From assembly GCF_040239565.1 (NCBI RefSeq), contig NZ_JBEHWS010000008.1, positions 103,216 to 167,215 on the forward strand: a DNA stretch of 64,000 nucleotides. The letters run 5' to 3'. The notes beneath the pieces were generated by a model. The model saw only the letters and a program-made list of their open reading frames with translations. It had not been told where the DNA came from and did not search any database. The first letter of the stretch is position 1; each line of letters opens with the position of its first letter. The translations under genes and the position numbers were made by a program. The DNA is from Fulvimarina sp040239565. GTDB lineage: Bacteria; Pseudomonadota; Alphaproteobacteria; Rhizobiales; Rhizobiaceae. Below, piece by piece: positions 1 through 8,139 of this stretch.

Positions 1-1
1 C

Positions 2-865
2 GACTTCAATGCGGCCGTCGGCGCCCTCGCCAGGGCCATCGTCGCCGTCAGCGACAAGGCAGAGGGTATCCGTACCGGCTGCTCCGAACTCGCTGCGGCC
101 GCAAGCGATTTTGCGATACGCACGGAGCGCGAAGCGGCGAACGTGGAGGAAGCGGCGCACGAGGTCAGCCGGATCAGCACCGCCGTGATCGAAACCAGCA
201 GTGGTCTGGTCAATGCGCGCCGGGTCATTGCGCAGGCCCGCGCTGATTCCGCCCGCTCGGAAGAGGTCATTCAGCAGACTATCGCTTCGATCAAGGCGAT
301 CGAAGCTTCTTCCGACAAGATCGCGCAAATCATCGGCGTCATCGATGAGATCGCCTTCCAGACCAATCTTCTTGCTCTCAATGCTGGCGTGGAAGCTGCA
401 AGGGCAGGTGAGGCGGGGCGCGGATTCGCGATCGTCGCCCAGGAGGTGCGGGGCCTGGCCCAGCGCTCGGCCGATGCCGCGCGCGAGATCAAGACCCTGA
501 TCACCAATTCCAGCGAGGAAGTTGCCGACGGCTCGCGGCTCGTCGGCGAAACGGGGACCTTCCTGAAGGCTATCGTCGAACAGGTTCTGGAGATCGACAC
601 ACTCGTCGTCGGCCTTGCAGGAGCAGCCGAAGATCAGTCCACGCGCATCAAGAAGGTGGATTCAAGCGTCTCGGATATCGACCGCATGGTCCAGCAGAAC
701 GCGGCCATGGCGGAAGAAACATCCGCGGCAAGCCAGAGCTTGACGGATGAGACCAACGACCTGACGAGTTTGCTCTCCCGCTTCAGCACCTCGGAGTCCG
801 GCGCTTCCCACAGGGACAGGCCACGATCGCACCGGTACGACTACGCAGAAAGCGCCGCGGCCTGA
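2..865 (+). CDS. methyl-accepting chemotaxis protein, C-terminal part (5' end outside window)
   Basis: The reading frame is open from base 2 and ends at the TGA at 863-865, so only the cytoplasmic signalling part is visible. It holds the conserved MCP hairpin tip (IGVIDEIAFQTNLLALNAGV, then EAARAGEAGRGFAIVAQEVR), which in this family contacts CheA and CheW. Flanking it are long Ala/Glu/Ser-rich heptad helices typical of the methylation and signalling coiled coil. The usual NAAVEAARAGE appears here as NAGVEAARAGE. Sensor and membrane segments would lie upstream of the window, so the ligand cannot be judged. The C-terminus is a charged, Arg/His-rich tail with no CheR-docking pentapeptide. Nothing nearby belongs to a chemotaxis operon, so this looks like a stand-alone receptor gene. 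Confidence 0.93.
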   Translation, partial: DFNAAVGALARAIVAVSDKAEGIRTGCSELAAAASDFAIRTEREAANVEEAAHEVSRISTAVIETSSGLVNARRVIAQARADSARSEEVIQQTIASIKAIEASSDKIAQIIGVIDEIAFQTNLLALNAGVEAARAGEAGRGFAIVAQEVRGLAQRSADAAREIKTLITNSSEEVADGSRLVGETGTFLKAIVEQVLEIDTLVVGLAGAAEDQSTRIKKVDSSVSDIDRMVQQNAAMAEETSAASQSLTDETNDLTSLLSRFSTSESGASHRDRPRSHRYDYAESAAA

Positions 866-1154
866 GGGGTTCGGCGCGGATAAACTCGTAGCTCCGTTGC
901 CACCGACCGGCATAGAAAACTGTCGAGCTGAACGGCGTCGGGACCTGCCGTATCGTTCCCGCACGCCGGTGACTATTCCGCTGGGTAATTGCCTTGGTGG
1001 TCAGTGACCGTTCTCAACGTCCGACTCAAACAGTCCTCGACAAATTTATTTGCCCCCGGTTCCTTCCGTCTGAGTCGCATGCCGGTATAGGGAACGCCCC
1101 GCGCGGGTGATTGCGCCGGTGCGAATCGAGAGATTGCGACAAGGACGTTTTCAG

Positions 1155-2207
1155 ATGGCCGTAGGTGATAGAATTCGGGCCCGAGCACCTACTCAAGTGG
1201 TTCGGCAGCTTGCTCTGACCGTCGTCCTTATCCTCGTCGCAATGACGCTTTCTCATATTCCGCTGCCGGGGCTGAAGATTTCAGCCGATCCTATGAATTT
1301 CGAGACTCTCGTTCGCGCGGCATCGGTCGTCACAGTGGCCGGCGGCGCATGGATGCACGCGTACCTTGTTGTCCAGACTTTGGCATTGGCGCTGCCGCAA
1401 AGGGTCAGCCGGTTTTTCGCCAATAACGGGTTTGTCGATCCATTTGCGCGCTCCGTCGTCATTTTCGCGATACCGATATCGGTCATGCAGGCAATCGGCA
1501 TCGTTGCCGGATTGGAATCGTCTGCCAATTTGACATTCGTGTTTCCGGACTATGCTTTGTCGACGGTCATCATCGGTGCTACCGGTGGGATGATCATCTG
1601 GATCACTCTCGGCTCACTGATCGAACGCATGGGGACCGGGGGCGGCTTCTGGCTGCTGCTCGTCATCAACCCCCTATCGTCGCTTGTTCCCAATATTGGC
1701 AGTGCGTTCGAGTTGCTAAGAGCGGGTGTACTGCCCGCGAAGACGTTGCTCCTTTCTCTCCTTGCCTATCTTGCCGTGTTCTGCGGCGTGACCCTCTTAT
1801 TGCTCGCGCGCAGAAATGATGGATTGACTCGAGCCGAGCCGATTGTTCTTCCGTTGTTTCTCGGCAGCTTCGTCTACTGGATTGTTTTGCCAATTTTGGT
1901 GCCAGCGTCCGGAGAATACGGCCAGCCGACGGTGTTGTACGGCCTTCTTTTCGCAGCGTATGGCACTCTGCCTGTTATCGGCACGGCAATCGCGACCGCG
2001 CTGGTCGCGCTGCGCTTTGCTTCGTTCGAGAAGGCGTGGAGACAATTTCCGTTCGTCGCAATGTTCCTCGTTGTCGTCGGCCTCGCCGTGGAAGTTGCGT
2101 TAAGGTATGGCATCTATGCGCCGATCGATGCAGCCAACACCGTTCTCGTTGCGGCTATTGCGGTCGGTGCGATCGTCGGTGTGCGAGAACGCATGTCCAG
2201 CATCTAG
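1155..2207 (+). CDS. divergent SecY-like polytopic membrane protein
   Basis: A 350-residue protein with about ten hydrophobic segments. Several stretches line up by eye with SecY: LSHIPLPGLKIS (SecY N-terminal HIPVPGID region), GGAWMHAYLVVQTLALALP (SecY GPYISASIIxQLL of TM2b), SVMQAIGIVAGLE (SecY VQAIGIA), and GGMIIWITLGSLIERMGTGG (SecY GTMxLMWLGEQITERGIGNG). It is about 90 residues shorter than SecY (about 440), and the basic cytoplasmic loops that bind SecA and ribosomes seem reduced. I chose ATG 1155 because AAGGA lies nine bases upstream; an in-frame GTG at 1107 has no such site. It sits alone, convergent with the glycerate kinase gene. A housekeeping secY would lie in a ribosomal protein operon, so this should be a paralogue. 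Its substrate is unknown, and the family call rests on motif order only. Confidence 0.6.
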   Translation: MAVGDRIRARAPTQVVRQLALTVVLILVAMTLSHIPLPGLKISADPMNFETLVRAASVVTVAGGAWMHAYLVVQTLALALPQRVSRFFANNGFVDPFARSVVIFAIPISVMQAIGIVAGLESSANLTFVFPDYALSTVIIGATGGMIIWITLGSLIERMGTGGGFWLLLVINPLSSLVPNIGSAFELLRAGVLPAKTLLLSLLAYLAVFCGVTLLLLARRNDGLTRAEPIVLPLFLGSFVYWIVLPILVPASGEYGQPTVLYGLLFAAYGTLPVIGTAIATALVALRFASFEKAWRQFPFVAMFLVVVGLAVEVALRYGIYAPIDAANTVLVAAIAVGAIVGVRERMSSI

Positions 2208-2227
2208 AACGGCTTGGCACGACCGCC

Positions 2228-3523
2228 CTACCGCAGCAGGATGACCTGAATATCCGCAACATTGGTCCCGGTCGCGCCAGTCTTGACCAGTGCGTCGGCG
2301 GCGTCGAGGGCGGGGTTGGAGTCGTTGTCCGTCAGCTTGCTCTGAGGGTCGAGGCCGGCCTCTCGCATCTTGCCGAGGGTCTCGCGGTCGACGATCGCGC
2401 CGGCTGCGTCCGTGGGGCCATCGCGGCCGTCCGTGCCGCCCGATAGGAAGACCCAGTCGCCTGTGATCGGTTCGTCTTCGGCGAGCATGGCGAAGCGCAT
2501 CGCCATTTCCTGATTGCGGCCGCCCTTGCCGCTGCCCTTGAGGACGACCGTTGTTTCGCCGCCGGCGATGACAGCGATCGGCTTGCCGCCCGAGGAATGG
2601 TTGTTCAGGAGTTCGCGCAACCGTTTGGCGGCGTCGGCGACGTCGCCGTCAAGCCAGCCTTTCACGCGGTCGGTGAGATAGCCCATTTCTTCGGCTGCCG
2701 ACTCCGCCGCATCGCAGCTGAGAGTGTTGGAGCCGATGATGACGGTCTCGAAATCCTGCGAGGAAAAATCCTGACTGTCGCCGGTTTCGCGAAGCCGGGC
2801 GAGGACGGCTTCGGGGAGCTTGTCCTGGATGCCGTAGCGCTCAACGATTCCGAGGGCGGCTTCAGGCGCGTCTGAAGAGGGGGCGCTTGGACCGGAGGCG
2901 ACCGATTTCGGATCGTCTCCAGGTACGTCGGAAAGGATGAGGGACAGGACGCGAGCCGGCGCGGCGCGTTTGAGAAGCCCGCCGCCTTTCAGGCGCGAAA
3001 GCTTGCGGCGCACCGTGTTGATCTCGTCGATCGGTGCCCCGCAGCCGAGGAGCGCATCGTTGACGGCGATCTTGTCTTCGAGCGTCAGGCCTTCGGCGGG
3101 TGCGGTGAGAAGCGCCGAACCGCCACCCGAGACGAGGACGAGCACGAGATCGCCTTCTTCCGCGCTGTCGGCCGCCGCCTCGATCGCTTCGGCGCCCTTT
3201 TCGCTGCCTTCGGTGGGCGTCGGATGGCCACCGACATAGGTATCGACGCCTGCGATCACCCTGGCCGCATCCTGCGTGGTGACGGCGACGCCGGCTTTCA
3301 GCTTGTCCTGAACGTAGGGGAGGGCCGCTTCCGCCATCTGCGTAGCGGCCTTGCCGAAGGCGATGAGGACGATCCCTTTCGCGTCGAGGATCTGTTCCTG
3401 CCGATCCCGAAGCGCGGCTTCCACCGCGCTCGCCGGATCGGCGGCCTCGACAGCGCGTTTGAAGATCGCCTCGGCATCGGCGCGAAGCGAACGCTCGCCC
3501 TGCGGTTCCTGCGTCTCGGACAT
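2228..3523 (-). CDS. gck: glycerate 2-kinase (MOFRL family)
   Basis: A 431-residue protein of the GckA/TtuD type, which phosphorylates D-glycerate to 2-phosphoglycerate. The N-terminal half carries VLIAFGKAATQMAEAALPYV and the glycine-rich LVLVSGGGSALLTAP. The C-terminal MOFRL-type half has IAVIAGGETTVVLKGSGKGG followed by RNQEMAMRFA, and then the conserved SGGTDGRDGPTDAAGA. The start at MSETQE was chosen because the longer reading frame upstream overlaps the hydroxypyruvate reductase gene. It lies five bases after that gene on the same strand, so the two are almost certainly co-transcribed: hydroxypyruvate to glycerate to 2-phosphoglycerate. This is the last gene of the mcl-mtkA-mtkB-hpr-gck run. 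Its 2-phosphoglycerate is converted by enolase to PEP, the substrate of the PEP carboxylase encoded nearby. Confidence 0.93.
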   Translation of the reverse strand: MSETQEPQGERSLRADAEAIFKRAVEAADPASAVEAALRDRQEQILDAKGIVLIAFGKAATQMAEAALPYVQDKLKAGVAVTTQDAARVIAGVDTYVGGHPTPTEGSEKGAEAIEAAADSAEEGDLVLVLVSGGGSALLTAPAEGLTLEDKIAVNDALLGCGAPIDEINTVRRKLSRLKGGGLLKRAAPARVLSLILSDVPGDDPKSVASGPSAPSSDAPEAALGIVERYGIQDKLPEAVLARLRETGDSQDFSSQDFETVIIGSNTLSCDAAESAAEEMGYLTDRVKGWLDGDVADAAKRLRELLNNHSSGGKPIAVIAGGETTVVLKGSGKGGRNQEMAMRFAMLAEDEPITGDWVFLSGGTDGRDGPTDAAGAIVDRETLGKMREAGLDPQSKLTDNDSNPALDAADALVKTGATGTNVADIQVILLR

Positions 3524-3528
3524 GGGCT

Positions 3529-4497
3529 TCAGGCCACCCGGTCGCCGGGTTCCTTGCCGGCAAAGAAGGCTTCGAGATTGTCCATAACGCGCCAGCCCAT
3601 GGCATCGCGTGTCCATTTGGTGGCCGAGCCGAGATGAGGCAGCATGACGGCGTTGGTCTCGAGAAGCGGCGGCGGGATGATCGGCTCGCCCTCGAAGACG
3701 TCGAGGCCGGCACCGGCGATCGTGCCGTTGTTGAGGGCGTCGGCGAGGGCCTTGGCATCGACCACCTCACCGCGCGCGGAGTTTACCAGGATCGCGGTTG
3801 GCTTCATCATTGCAAGCCGCTCGGAGTTGATGAGGTGGTAGTTCTCCTTGCCGCCCGGCATGTGCAGCGAGACGACGTCGGCTTCCTTGAGGACGGCCTC
3901 GATGGAATGGCGGGATTCAGCGTTGGTCGCTGCTGCCTTCTCAGGTGCGACGGGGAAGGCGTCATAATAGATGACCTTCATACCGAACCCGTGATGGGCG
4001 CGCTTGGCCGCTTCCTGGCCGATGCGGCCGAAGCCGAGAACGCCAAAGGTGCCACCGGAAATCTTGGTGCCGATCATGTGGGTCGGGCGCCAGCCGGTCC
4101 AGTTGCCGGCGCGCAGTTCGCGCTCACCCTCGCCGGCGCGGCGCGCGGCCATGAGCATCAGCGTCATGGCGAGATCGGCGGTGCATTCGGAAAGGACTTC
4201 AGGCGTATTGGTGACGACGATGCCGGCCTTCTTGGCGGCGTCCGTGTCGATATGGCTGAAGCCGACGCCGTAGCTGGCGATGATCTTCGTCCTTGGATCC
4301 GTGACGTCGAGAACCGAGGCGTCGACCTTGTCGGAGACTGTCGGGCAGAAGGCGTCGTACTCCATGAGCGCCTGACGCATCTCGTCGGCCGACATCGGCT
4401 TGTCGTTCTCGTTGAACGTGACGTCGTAGGTCTCTGCGAGTTTCGTCTCGACGGCTTCCGGCCAGCGGCGCGTCACCAGTATCTTCGGCTTGCTCAT
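3529..4497 (-). CDS. hprA: hydroxypyruvate/glyoxylate reductase (D-2-hydroxyacid dehydrogenase family)
   Basis: A 322-residue NAD(P)-dependent D-2-hydroxyacid dehydrogenase. The cofactor fold is marked by FGVLGFGRIGQEAAKRAHHG. The catalytic triad of the family is visible: Arg in LVNSARGEVVD, Glu in GLDVFEGEP, and His in MLPHLGSATKWTRDAMG. From its place between malate thiokinase and glycerate kinase genes it most likely reduces hydroxypyruvate to D-glycerate in the serine cycle. Sequence alone cannot exclude glyoxylate or another 2-keto acid as main substrate. Start chosen at MSKPKIL; nine extra N-terminal residues are possible but not family-like. There is a 97-base gap to mtkB upstream and five bases to gck downstream. 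Confidence 0.9.
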   Translation of the reverse strand: MSKPKILVTRRWPEAVETKLAETYDVTFNENDKPMSADEMRQALMEYDAFCPTVSDKVDASVLDVTDPRTKIIASYGVGFSHIDTDAAKKAGIVVTNTPEVLSECTADLAMTLMLMAARRAGEGERELRAGNWTGWRPTHMIGTKISGGTFGVLGFGRIGQEAAKRAHHGFGMKVIYYDAFPVAPEKAAATNAESRHSIEAVLKEADVVSLHMPGGKENYHLINSERLAMMKPTAILVNSARGEVVDAKALADALNNGTIAGAGLDVFEGEPIIPPPLLETNAVMLPHLGSATKWTRDAMGWRVMDNLEAFFAGKEPGDRVA

Positions 4498-4594
4498 GCG
4501 AATCCTCCTCCCGAGTGCTGACAAGAAAGGGCGGATGGCGCGGGTTGTCCATACCCGCGCCCCGCCGATCCTGCCGTGTCTTTTCGTTGCCGCG

Positions 4595-5491
4595 TCAGGC
4601 GGCCTTCTTCGTTCCGATCATTTCCTCGACGACTTCGCCGAAGGCGGAAGGGTGCGGGACGACATTGATGCCGCACTTCTTCATGATCTCGATCTTCTCG
4701 GCCGCCGACTCGCCCTCGGTGGAAACGATGGCGCCGGCATGGCCCATGCGCTTGCCCTTTGGCGCCGAAGCGCCTGCGATGAAGGCGGCGATCGGCTTTG
4801 ACATGTTCTCCTTGGCCCAGTGGGCGGCTTCGGCCTCCTGCGGGCCACCGATTTCGCCGATCATCACGACGGCGTCGGTATCCGGATCGGCCTCGAAGAG
4901 TTCGAGACAGTCCTTGAAGGAGGAGCCGTTGATGGGATCGCCGCCGATGCCGATCGAGGTGGAGATGCCGATGCCCTTCTCCAGCATCTGGGCGGCCGCT
5001 TCATAGGAGAGGGTTCCCGAACGCGCGACGACGCCGATGCGGCCGGACTTGTAGATATTGGTCGGCATAATGCCCATGAAGCCCTGATCGGGCGTGATCA
5101 TGCCCGCGCAGTTCGGCCCGAAAAGGCGCATCTTGTCGGACTGCTTGTAGCGGCGCATGTAGCGCTTCACGCGCATCATGTCCTGGGCGGGGATGCCGTC
5201 GGTGATGCAGACGCAGAACTTGATGCCGGCGTCCGCCGCTTCCATGATCGAGTCCGCCGCGAACGGTGGCGGCACGAAGACGATGGAGGCCTCGGCCCCG
5301 GTCTCCTCGACCGCACCACGAACCGTATTGAAGACCGGCAGGTCGAGATGCATCTGGCCGCCCTTGGAGGGCGTCACGCCGCCGACAACGTTGGTGCCAT
5401 AACGGATCATGTCCTCGGCGTGGAACGTGCCGATCTTGCCGGTGAAGCCCTGGACGATGACCTTGGTATCCTTGGTGAGTAGTACTGCCAT
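4595..5491 (-). CDS. mtkB: malate thiokinase alpha subunit (malate-CoA ligase, SucD-like)
   Basis: A 298-residue protein of the succinyl-CoA synthetase alpha family. It shows the N-terminal CoA-binding fold (VIVQGFTGKIGTFHAEDMI), the LFGPNCAGMITP motif, and the phosphohistidine segment KGKRMGHAGAIVSTEGESA, whose His carries the phosphate during catalysis. Succinyl-CoA synthetase and malate thiokinase are too alike to separate by motif, so the assignment rests on context: it lies directly after mtkA and mcl and before hydroxypyruvate reductase, the serine-cycle order. With MtkA it would form malyl-CoA from malate, CoA and ATP. Start at MAVLLTKD, eleven bases after mtkA. Confidence 0.88.
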   Translation of the reverse strand: MAVLLTKDTKVIVQGFTGKIGTFHAEDMIRYGTNVVGGVTPSKGGQMHLDLPVFNTVRGAVEETGAEASIVFVPPPFAADSIMEAADAGIKFCVCITDGIPAQDMMRVKRYMRRYKQSDKMRLFGPNCAGMITPDQGFMGIMPTNIYKSGRIGVVARSGTLSYEAAAQMLEKGIGISTSIGIGGDPINGSSFKDCLELFEADPDTDAVVMIGEIGGPQEAEAAHWAKENMSKPIAAFIAGASAPKGKRMGHAGAIVSTEGESAAEKIEIMKKCGINVVPHPSAFGEVVEEMIGTKKAA

Positions 5492-5502
5492 GATGTCCTC
5501 CC

Positions 5503-6687
5503 TCAGGCGGCTTTCGACGAGCCGGCGTTCTTCCACGCGGCGACGGCTTTTTCCGCACCCTCCTTGAGGGTGTCGGCGACGATGATGTCTTCGCCGGAAT
5601 CGGCGAGGATCTGCTTGCCCTTTTCGACATTCGTGCCGGCGAGGCGGACGATGATGGGCAGGTCGACGCCGACCTCCTGCTTGGCCTTGATCACGCCTTC
5701 CGCGACCCAGTCGCAGCGGTTGATGCCGGCGAAGATGTTGACGAAGATCACCTTCACGTTCTCGTCCTGAAGGACGGCGCGGAAGCTCTTCGCCACGCGG
5801 TCGGGGCTCGCGCCGCCGCCGATGTCGAGGAAGTTCGCCGGTTCGCCGCCCGCGATCTTGATCATGTCGAGGGTCGCCATGGCGAGGCCCGCGCCGTTGA
5901 TGATGCAGCCGATCTCGCCGTCGAGGCCGACATAGGAAAGGCCGCGATCGGACGCGAAGGTCTCGCGCGGGTCTTCCTGGCTCTTGTCGCGGAGTTCGGA
6001 GATTTCCTGCCGGCGGAAGAGGGCGTTCTCGTCGAAGCTCATTTTGGCATCGAGCGCCATGACGCTCCCGCCACCCGTGATGACAAGAGGATTGATTTCC
6101 AGCATCGAGGCGTCGTGGTCGCGGAAGGCTCGGTAGCAGCCGAGGATCGTGTCGACCATGCGGTTCACGACCTTGTAGTCGAGGCCGAGATTGTAGGCGA
6201 TCTCACGGGCCTGGAAATCCTGAAGGCCGTGTCCGGGATCGACCACCGTCTTGATGAGGGACTCCGGTTCCTTGTCGGCGATCTCCTCGACTTCCATGCC
6301 GCCGGAAGAGGAGGCGATGATCATGATGCGCTCGGCCTTCCGGTCGAGCACGAAGCCGAGATAGAGCTCCTGCGCGATGTCCACCGTCTCCTCGATATAG
6401 AGGCGGTTGACGAGCTTGCCCTCAGGGCCGGTCTGGTGTGTGACGAGGCGCTTGCCCAGCATATCCTCGGCGGCCTCTTTCACCGCCTTGTCGCTGTCGC
6501 AGAGCTTCACGCCGCCGGCCTTGCCTCGGGCGCCGGAATGGATCTGCGCCTTCACCGCCCAGCGGTCGCCGCCGATCTCGCTCGCACGATACGCCGCCTG
6601 TTCGGGGCTGTAGGCAAGGCCGCCGCGTGGCAGGTTCACGCCGTGCCGGGCGAGAAGCTCCTTGGCCTGATATTCATGGATATCCAT
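5503..6687 (-). CDS. mtkA: malate thiokinase beta subunit (malate-CoA ligase, SucC-like)
   Basis: A 394-residue ATP-grasp protein that begins MDIHEYQAKELLARHGVNLP, the canonical start of SucC/MtkA proteins. It carries the nucleotide-binding segment VKAQIHSGARGKAGGVKLCD, the metal-binding LEINPLVITGGG, and the C-terminal subunit-contact region NIFAGINRCDWVAEGVI. The length matches the family. It is the large subunit that binds ATP and partners with the product of the next gene. Its location 25 bases downstream of malyl-CoA lyase supports malate rather than succinate as substrate. A housekeeping sucCD would normally sit with mdh and sucAB, none of which is here. Confidence 0.88.
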   Translation of the reverse strand: MDIHEYQAKELLARHGVNLPRGGLAYSPEQAAYRASEIGGDRWAVKAQIHSGARGKAGGVKLCDSDKAVKEAAEDMLGKRLVTHQTGPEGKLVNRLYIEETVDIAQELYLGFVLDRKAERIMIIASSSGGMEVEEIADKEPESLIKTVVDPGHGLQDFQAREIAYNLGLDYKVVNRMVDTILGCYRAFRDHDASMLEINPLVITGGGSVMALDAKMSFDENALFRRQEISELRDKSQEDPRETFASDRGLSYVGLDGEIGCIINGAGLAMATLDMIKIAGGEPANFLDIGGGASPDRVAKSFRAVLQDENVKVIFVNIFAGINRCDWVAEGVIKAKQEVGVDLPIIVRLAGTNVEKGKQILADSGEDIIVADTLKEGAEKAVAAWKNAGSSKAA

Positions 6688-6712
6688 GTCATGTCTCCCT
6701 TGTCGTGGCTGC

Positions 6713-7651
6713 TCAGCGCGCGTTGATCGCTTCGTGCATTTTCAGAACGTTCTGGGCCATGCGCTCGGACGCGGCGTCGATCATCTTGCCGTCGAGGGAG
6801 GCCGCGCCTTGGCCCTTGCCTTCCGCTTCCTTCAACGCTGCGAGGATCTTGCGGGCCTTCTCGACCTCGGAGTCCGGCGGCGAGAAGACGTCGTTGGCGA
6901 GCTTGATCTGCGAAGGATGGATCGCCCACTTGCCCTCGATGCCGAGGGATGCCGCACGGTTGGCGCCATCGACGAAGCCTTCGGGATCGGAGAAGTCGCC
7001 GAAAGGTCCGTCGATCGGGCGAAGGCCGTATGCGCGGCACGCGACCGTCATGCGCGACAGGGCGTAGTGCCACTGGTCGCCGGGATAGTTGGGGTTGAGG
7101 CCGCCGATATTGGTGGTGCGCGCCTTGTTGAAGGCGGCATAGTCGGCGACGCCGAAATGCAGGGCCTCCAAGCGGCCGCCATAGGCTGCGATCTTTTCCA
7201 CGTTCGCCATGCCGAGGGCAGTCTCTATCAGCGCCTCGATGCCGACCTTTGTGTCGTAGCCCTTCGCCATCTCGATCTGATTGACCATGGCCTCGACCAT
7301 GTAGATGTCGGAGGGGTTGCCGACCTTCGGGATCAGGATCGTGTCGAAGCGATCGCCGGCCTGTTCCATGAGGTCGACGACGTCGCGATACATGTACTTC
7401 GTGTCGATGCCGTTGATGCGGACGGAGACCGTCTTGTTCTTGGCGCGCCAGTCGATGTCGTTGAGGATCTGGATGATGTTCTTGAGCGCCTTTTCCTTGT
7501 CGGGCGGCGCGACCGCGTCCTCGATATCGAGAAAGACGTAATCGGCCTCGCCCTCGGCGGCCTTTTCCATCATCGTGACGTTGGCGCCCGGCACGGCGAG
7601 TTCGCTTCGCTGAAGCCTGAATTTCCGTAGATTGTGGAGCTCGTGGCTCAT
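6713..7651 (-). CDS. mcl: L-malyl-CoA/beta-methylmalyl-CoA lyase
   Basis: A 312-residue HpcH/HpaI-CitE superfamily protein. It has RSELAVPGANVTMMEKAAEG, DYVFLDIEDAVAP (acidic metal ligands), VRINGIDTKYMYRD, and KVGIEALIETALGMANVEKI, all typical of bacterial malyl-CoA lyases. The enzyme splits L-malyl-CoA to acetyl-CoA and glyoxylate, the step that closes the serine cycle; in ethylmalonyl-CoA pathway organisms the same enzyme also acts on methylmalyl-CoA. A GGGAGAG ribosome site precedes the ATG. It is the first enzyme gene of the minus-strand cluster mcl-mtkA-mtkB-hpr-gck, and a small possible gene lies just upstream. Confidence 0.93.
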   Translation of the reverse strand: MSHELHNLRKFRLQRSELAVPGANVTMMEKAAEGEADYVFLDIEDAVAPPDKEKALKNIIQILNDIDWRAKNKTVSVRINGIDTKYMYRDVVDLMEQAGDRFDTILIPKVGNPSDIYMVEAMVNQIEMAKGYDTKVGIEALIETALGMANVEKIAAYGGRLEALHFGVADYAAFNKARTTNIGGLNPNYPGDQWHYALSRMTVACRAYGLRPIDGPFGDFSDPEGFVDGANRAASLGIEGKWAIHPSQIKLANDVFSPPDSEVEKARKILAALKEAEGKGQGAASLDGKMIDAASERMAQNVLKMHEAINAR

Positions 7652-7681
7652 GGGCTTCTCTCCCTTTGAATATGATTGGCC

Positions 7682-7912
7682 TCAGGCGATCGCGGTTGCG
7701 CGGCTCGCTTCGCAGGCGGTGGACTGTTCGATGGCGGGGGCGAACCTCGGCCGCTGAGAGCGGTTATCGTTCGTCGAGCTGGCGCAGGTCGGACCGGAAA
7801 GCTCTTTGAAGTCTGTCGCGCTATCGCTCGTCTCTGCCGCTTCCGCGGCTTTGCGAACAGGCTGCGGCACGGTCATCGGACGCGGTCGAAACAGCTGTTT
7901 ATGACCGGTCAT
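7682..7912 (-). CDS. small hypothetical protein leading the serine-cycle operon
   Basis: A possible 76-residue protein beginning MTGHKQLFRPRPMTVPQPVR. I do not recognise a family. A good ribosome site (GGGAGG, seven bases before the ATG) supports translation. It ends 30 bases before the mcl start on the same strand, so it would be the first gene of the serine-cycle transcript. The protein is Pro/Arg/Ser/Thr-rich with one central Cys and no membrane segment, so it is probably soluble or disordered. It may be a leader peptide, a small regulator, or a chance reading frame. Confidence 0.4.
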   Translation of the reverse strand: MTGHKQLFRPRPMTVPQPVRKAAEAAETSDSATDFKELSGPTCASSTNDNRSQRPRFAPAIEQSTACEASRATAIA

Positions 7913-7989
7913 TGCAAGTCCTCCCAGCGACTTCAACATGCCGGGAAGTATCTCGCCTGGCCCTCTGCGATACAAGGAAGGGACGGATA

Positions 7990-8024
7990 GGAACTTGACT
8001 GGTTCCGGGTAGGAAAACCTACCC
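7990..8024. promoter_or_regulatory. tandem inverted repeats upstream of the serine-cycle operon
   Basis: Two adjacent dyads. Bases 7990-8006 read GGAAC, seven bases, GTTCC. Bases 8007-8024 are the perfect palindrome GGGTAGGAAAACCTACCC (7-bp arms around AAAA). They lie 78 bases upstream of the small leading gene and about 340 upstream of mcl, in the gap after the LuxR-type regulator gene. Position and symmetry suggest a regulator-binding site; an RNA hairpin is possible but no start site is known. A weaker look-alike (GGGTAGAAAATGTTCTCC, 12 of 18 matches) lies at 11834-11851 upstream of ppc. Confidence 0.5.
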
Positions 8025-8139
8025 GAATGAGATGGCTCTTTTCTCTGTTCGACTTCCCGAGCGATCTCCGTGAAACCGTCGACAGGGCATAGGGTCGAGT
8101 CGATTTCTTTCGCGCCGCAGCAAACAGGCTCGCGCTCTA

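Noticed and set aside
4595..6687. Succinyl-CoA synthetase (sucCD) as name for the two ligase genes
   Set aside because: Motifs cannot separate it, but mcl, hydroxypyruvate reductase and glycerate kinase in the same operon favour malate thiokinase.
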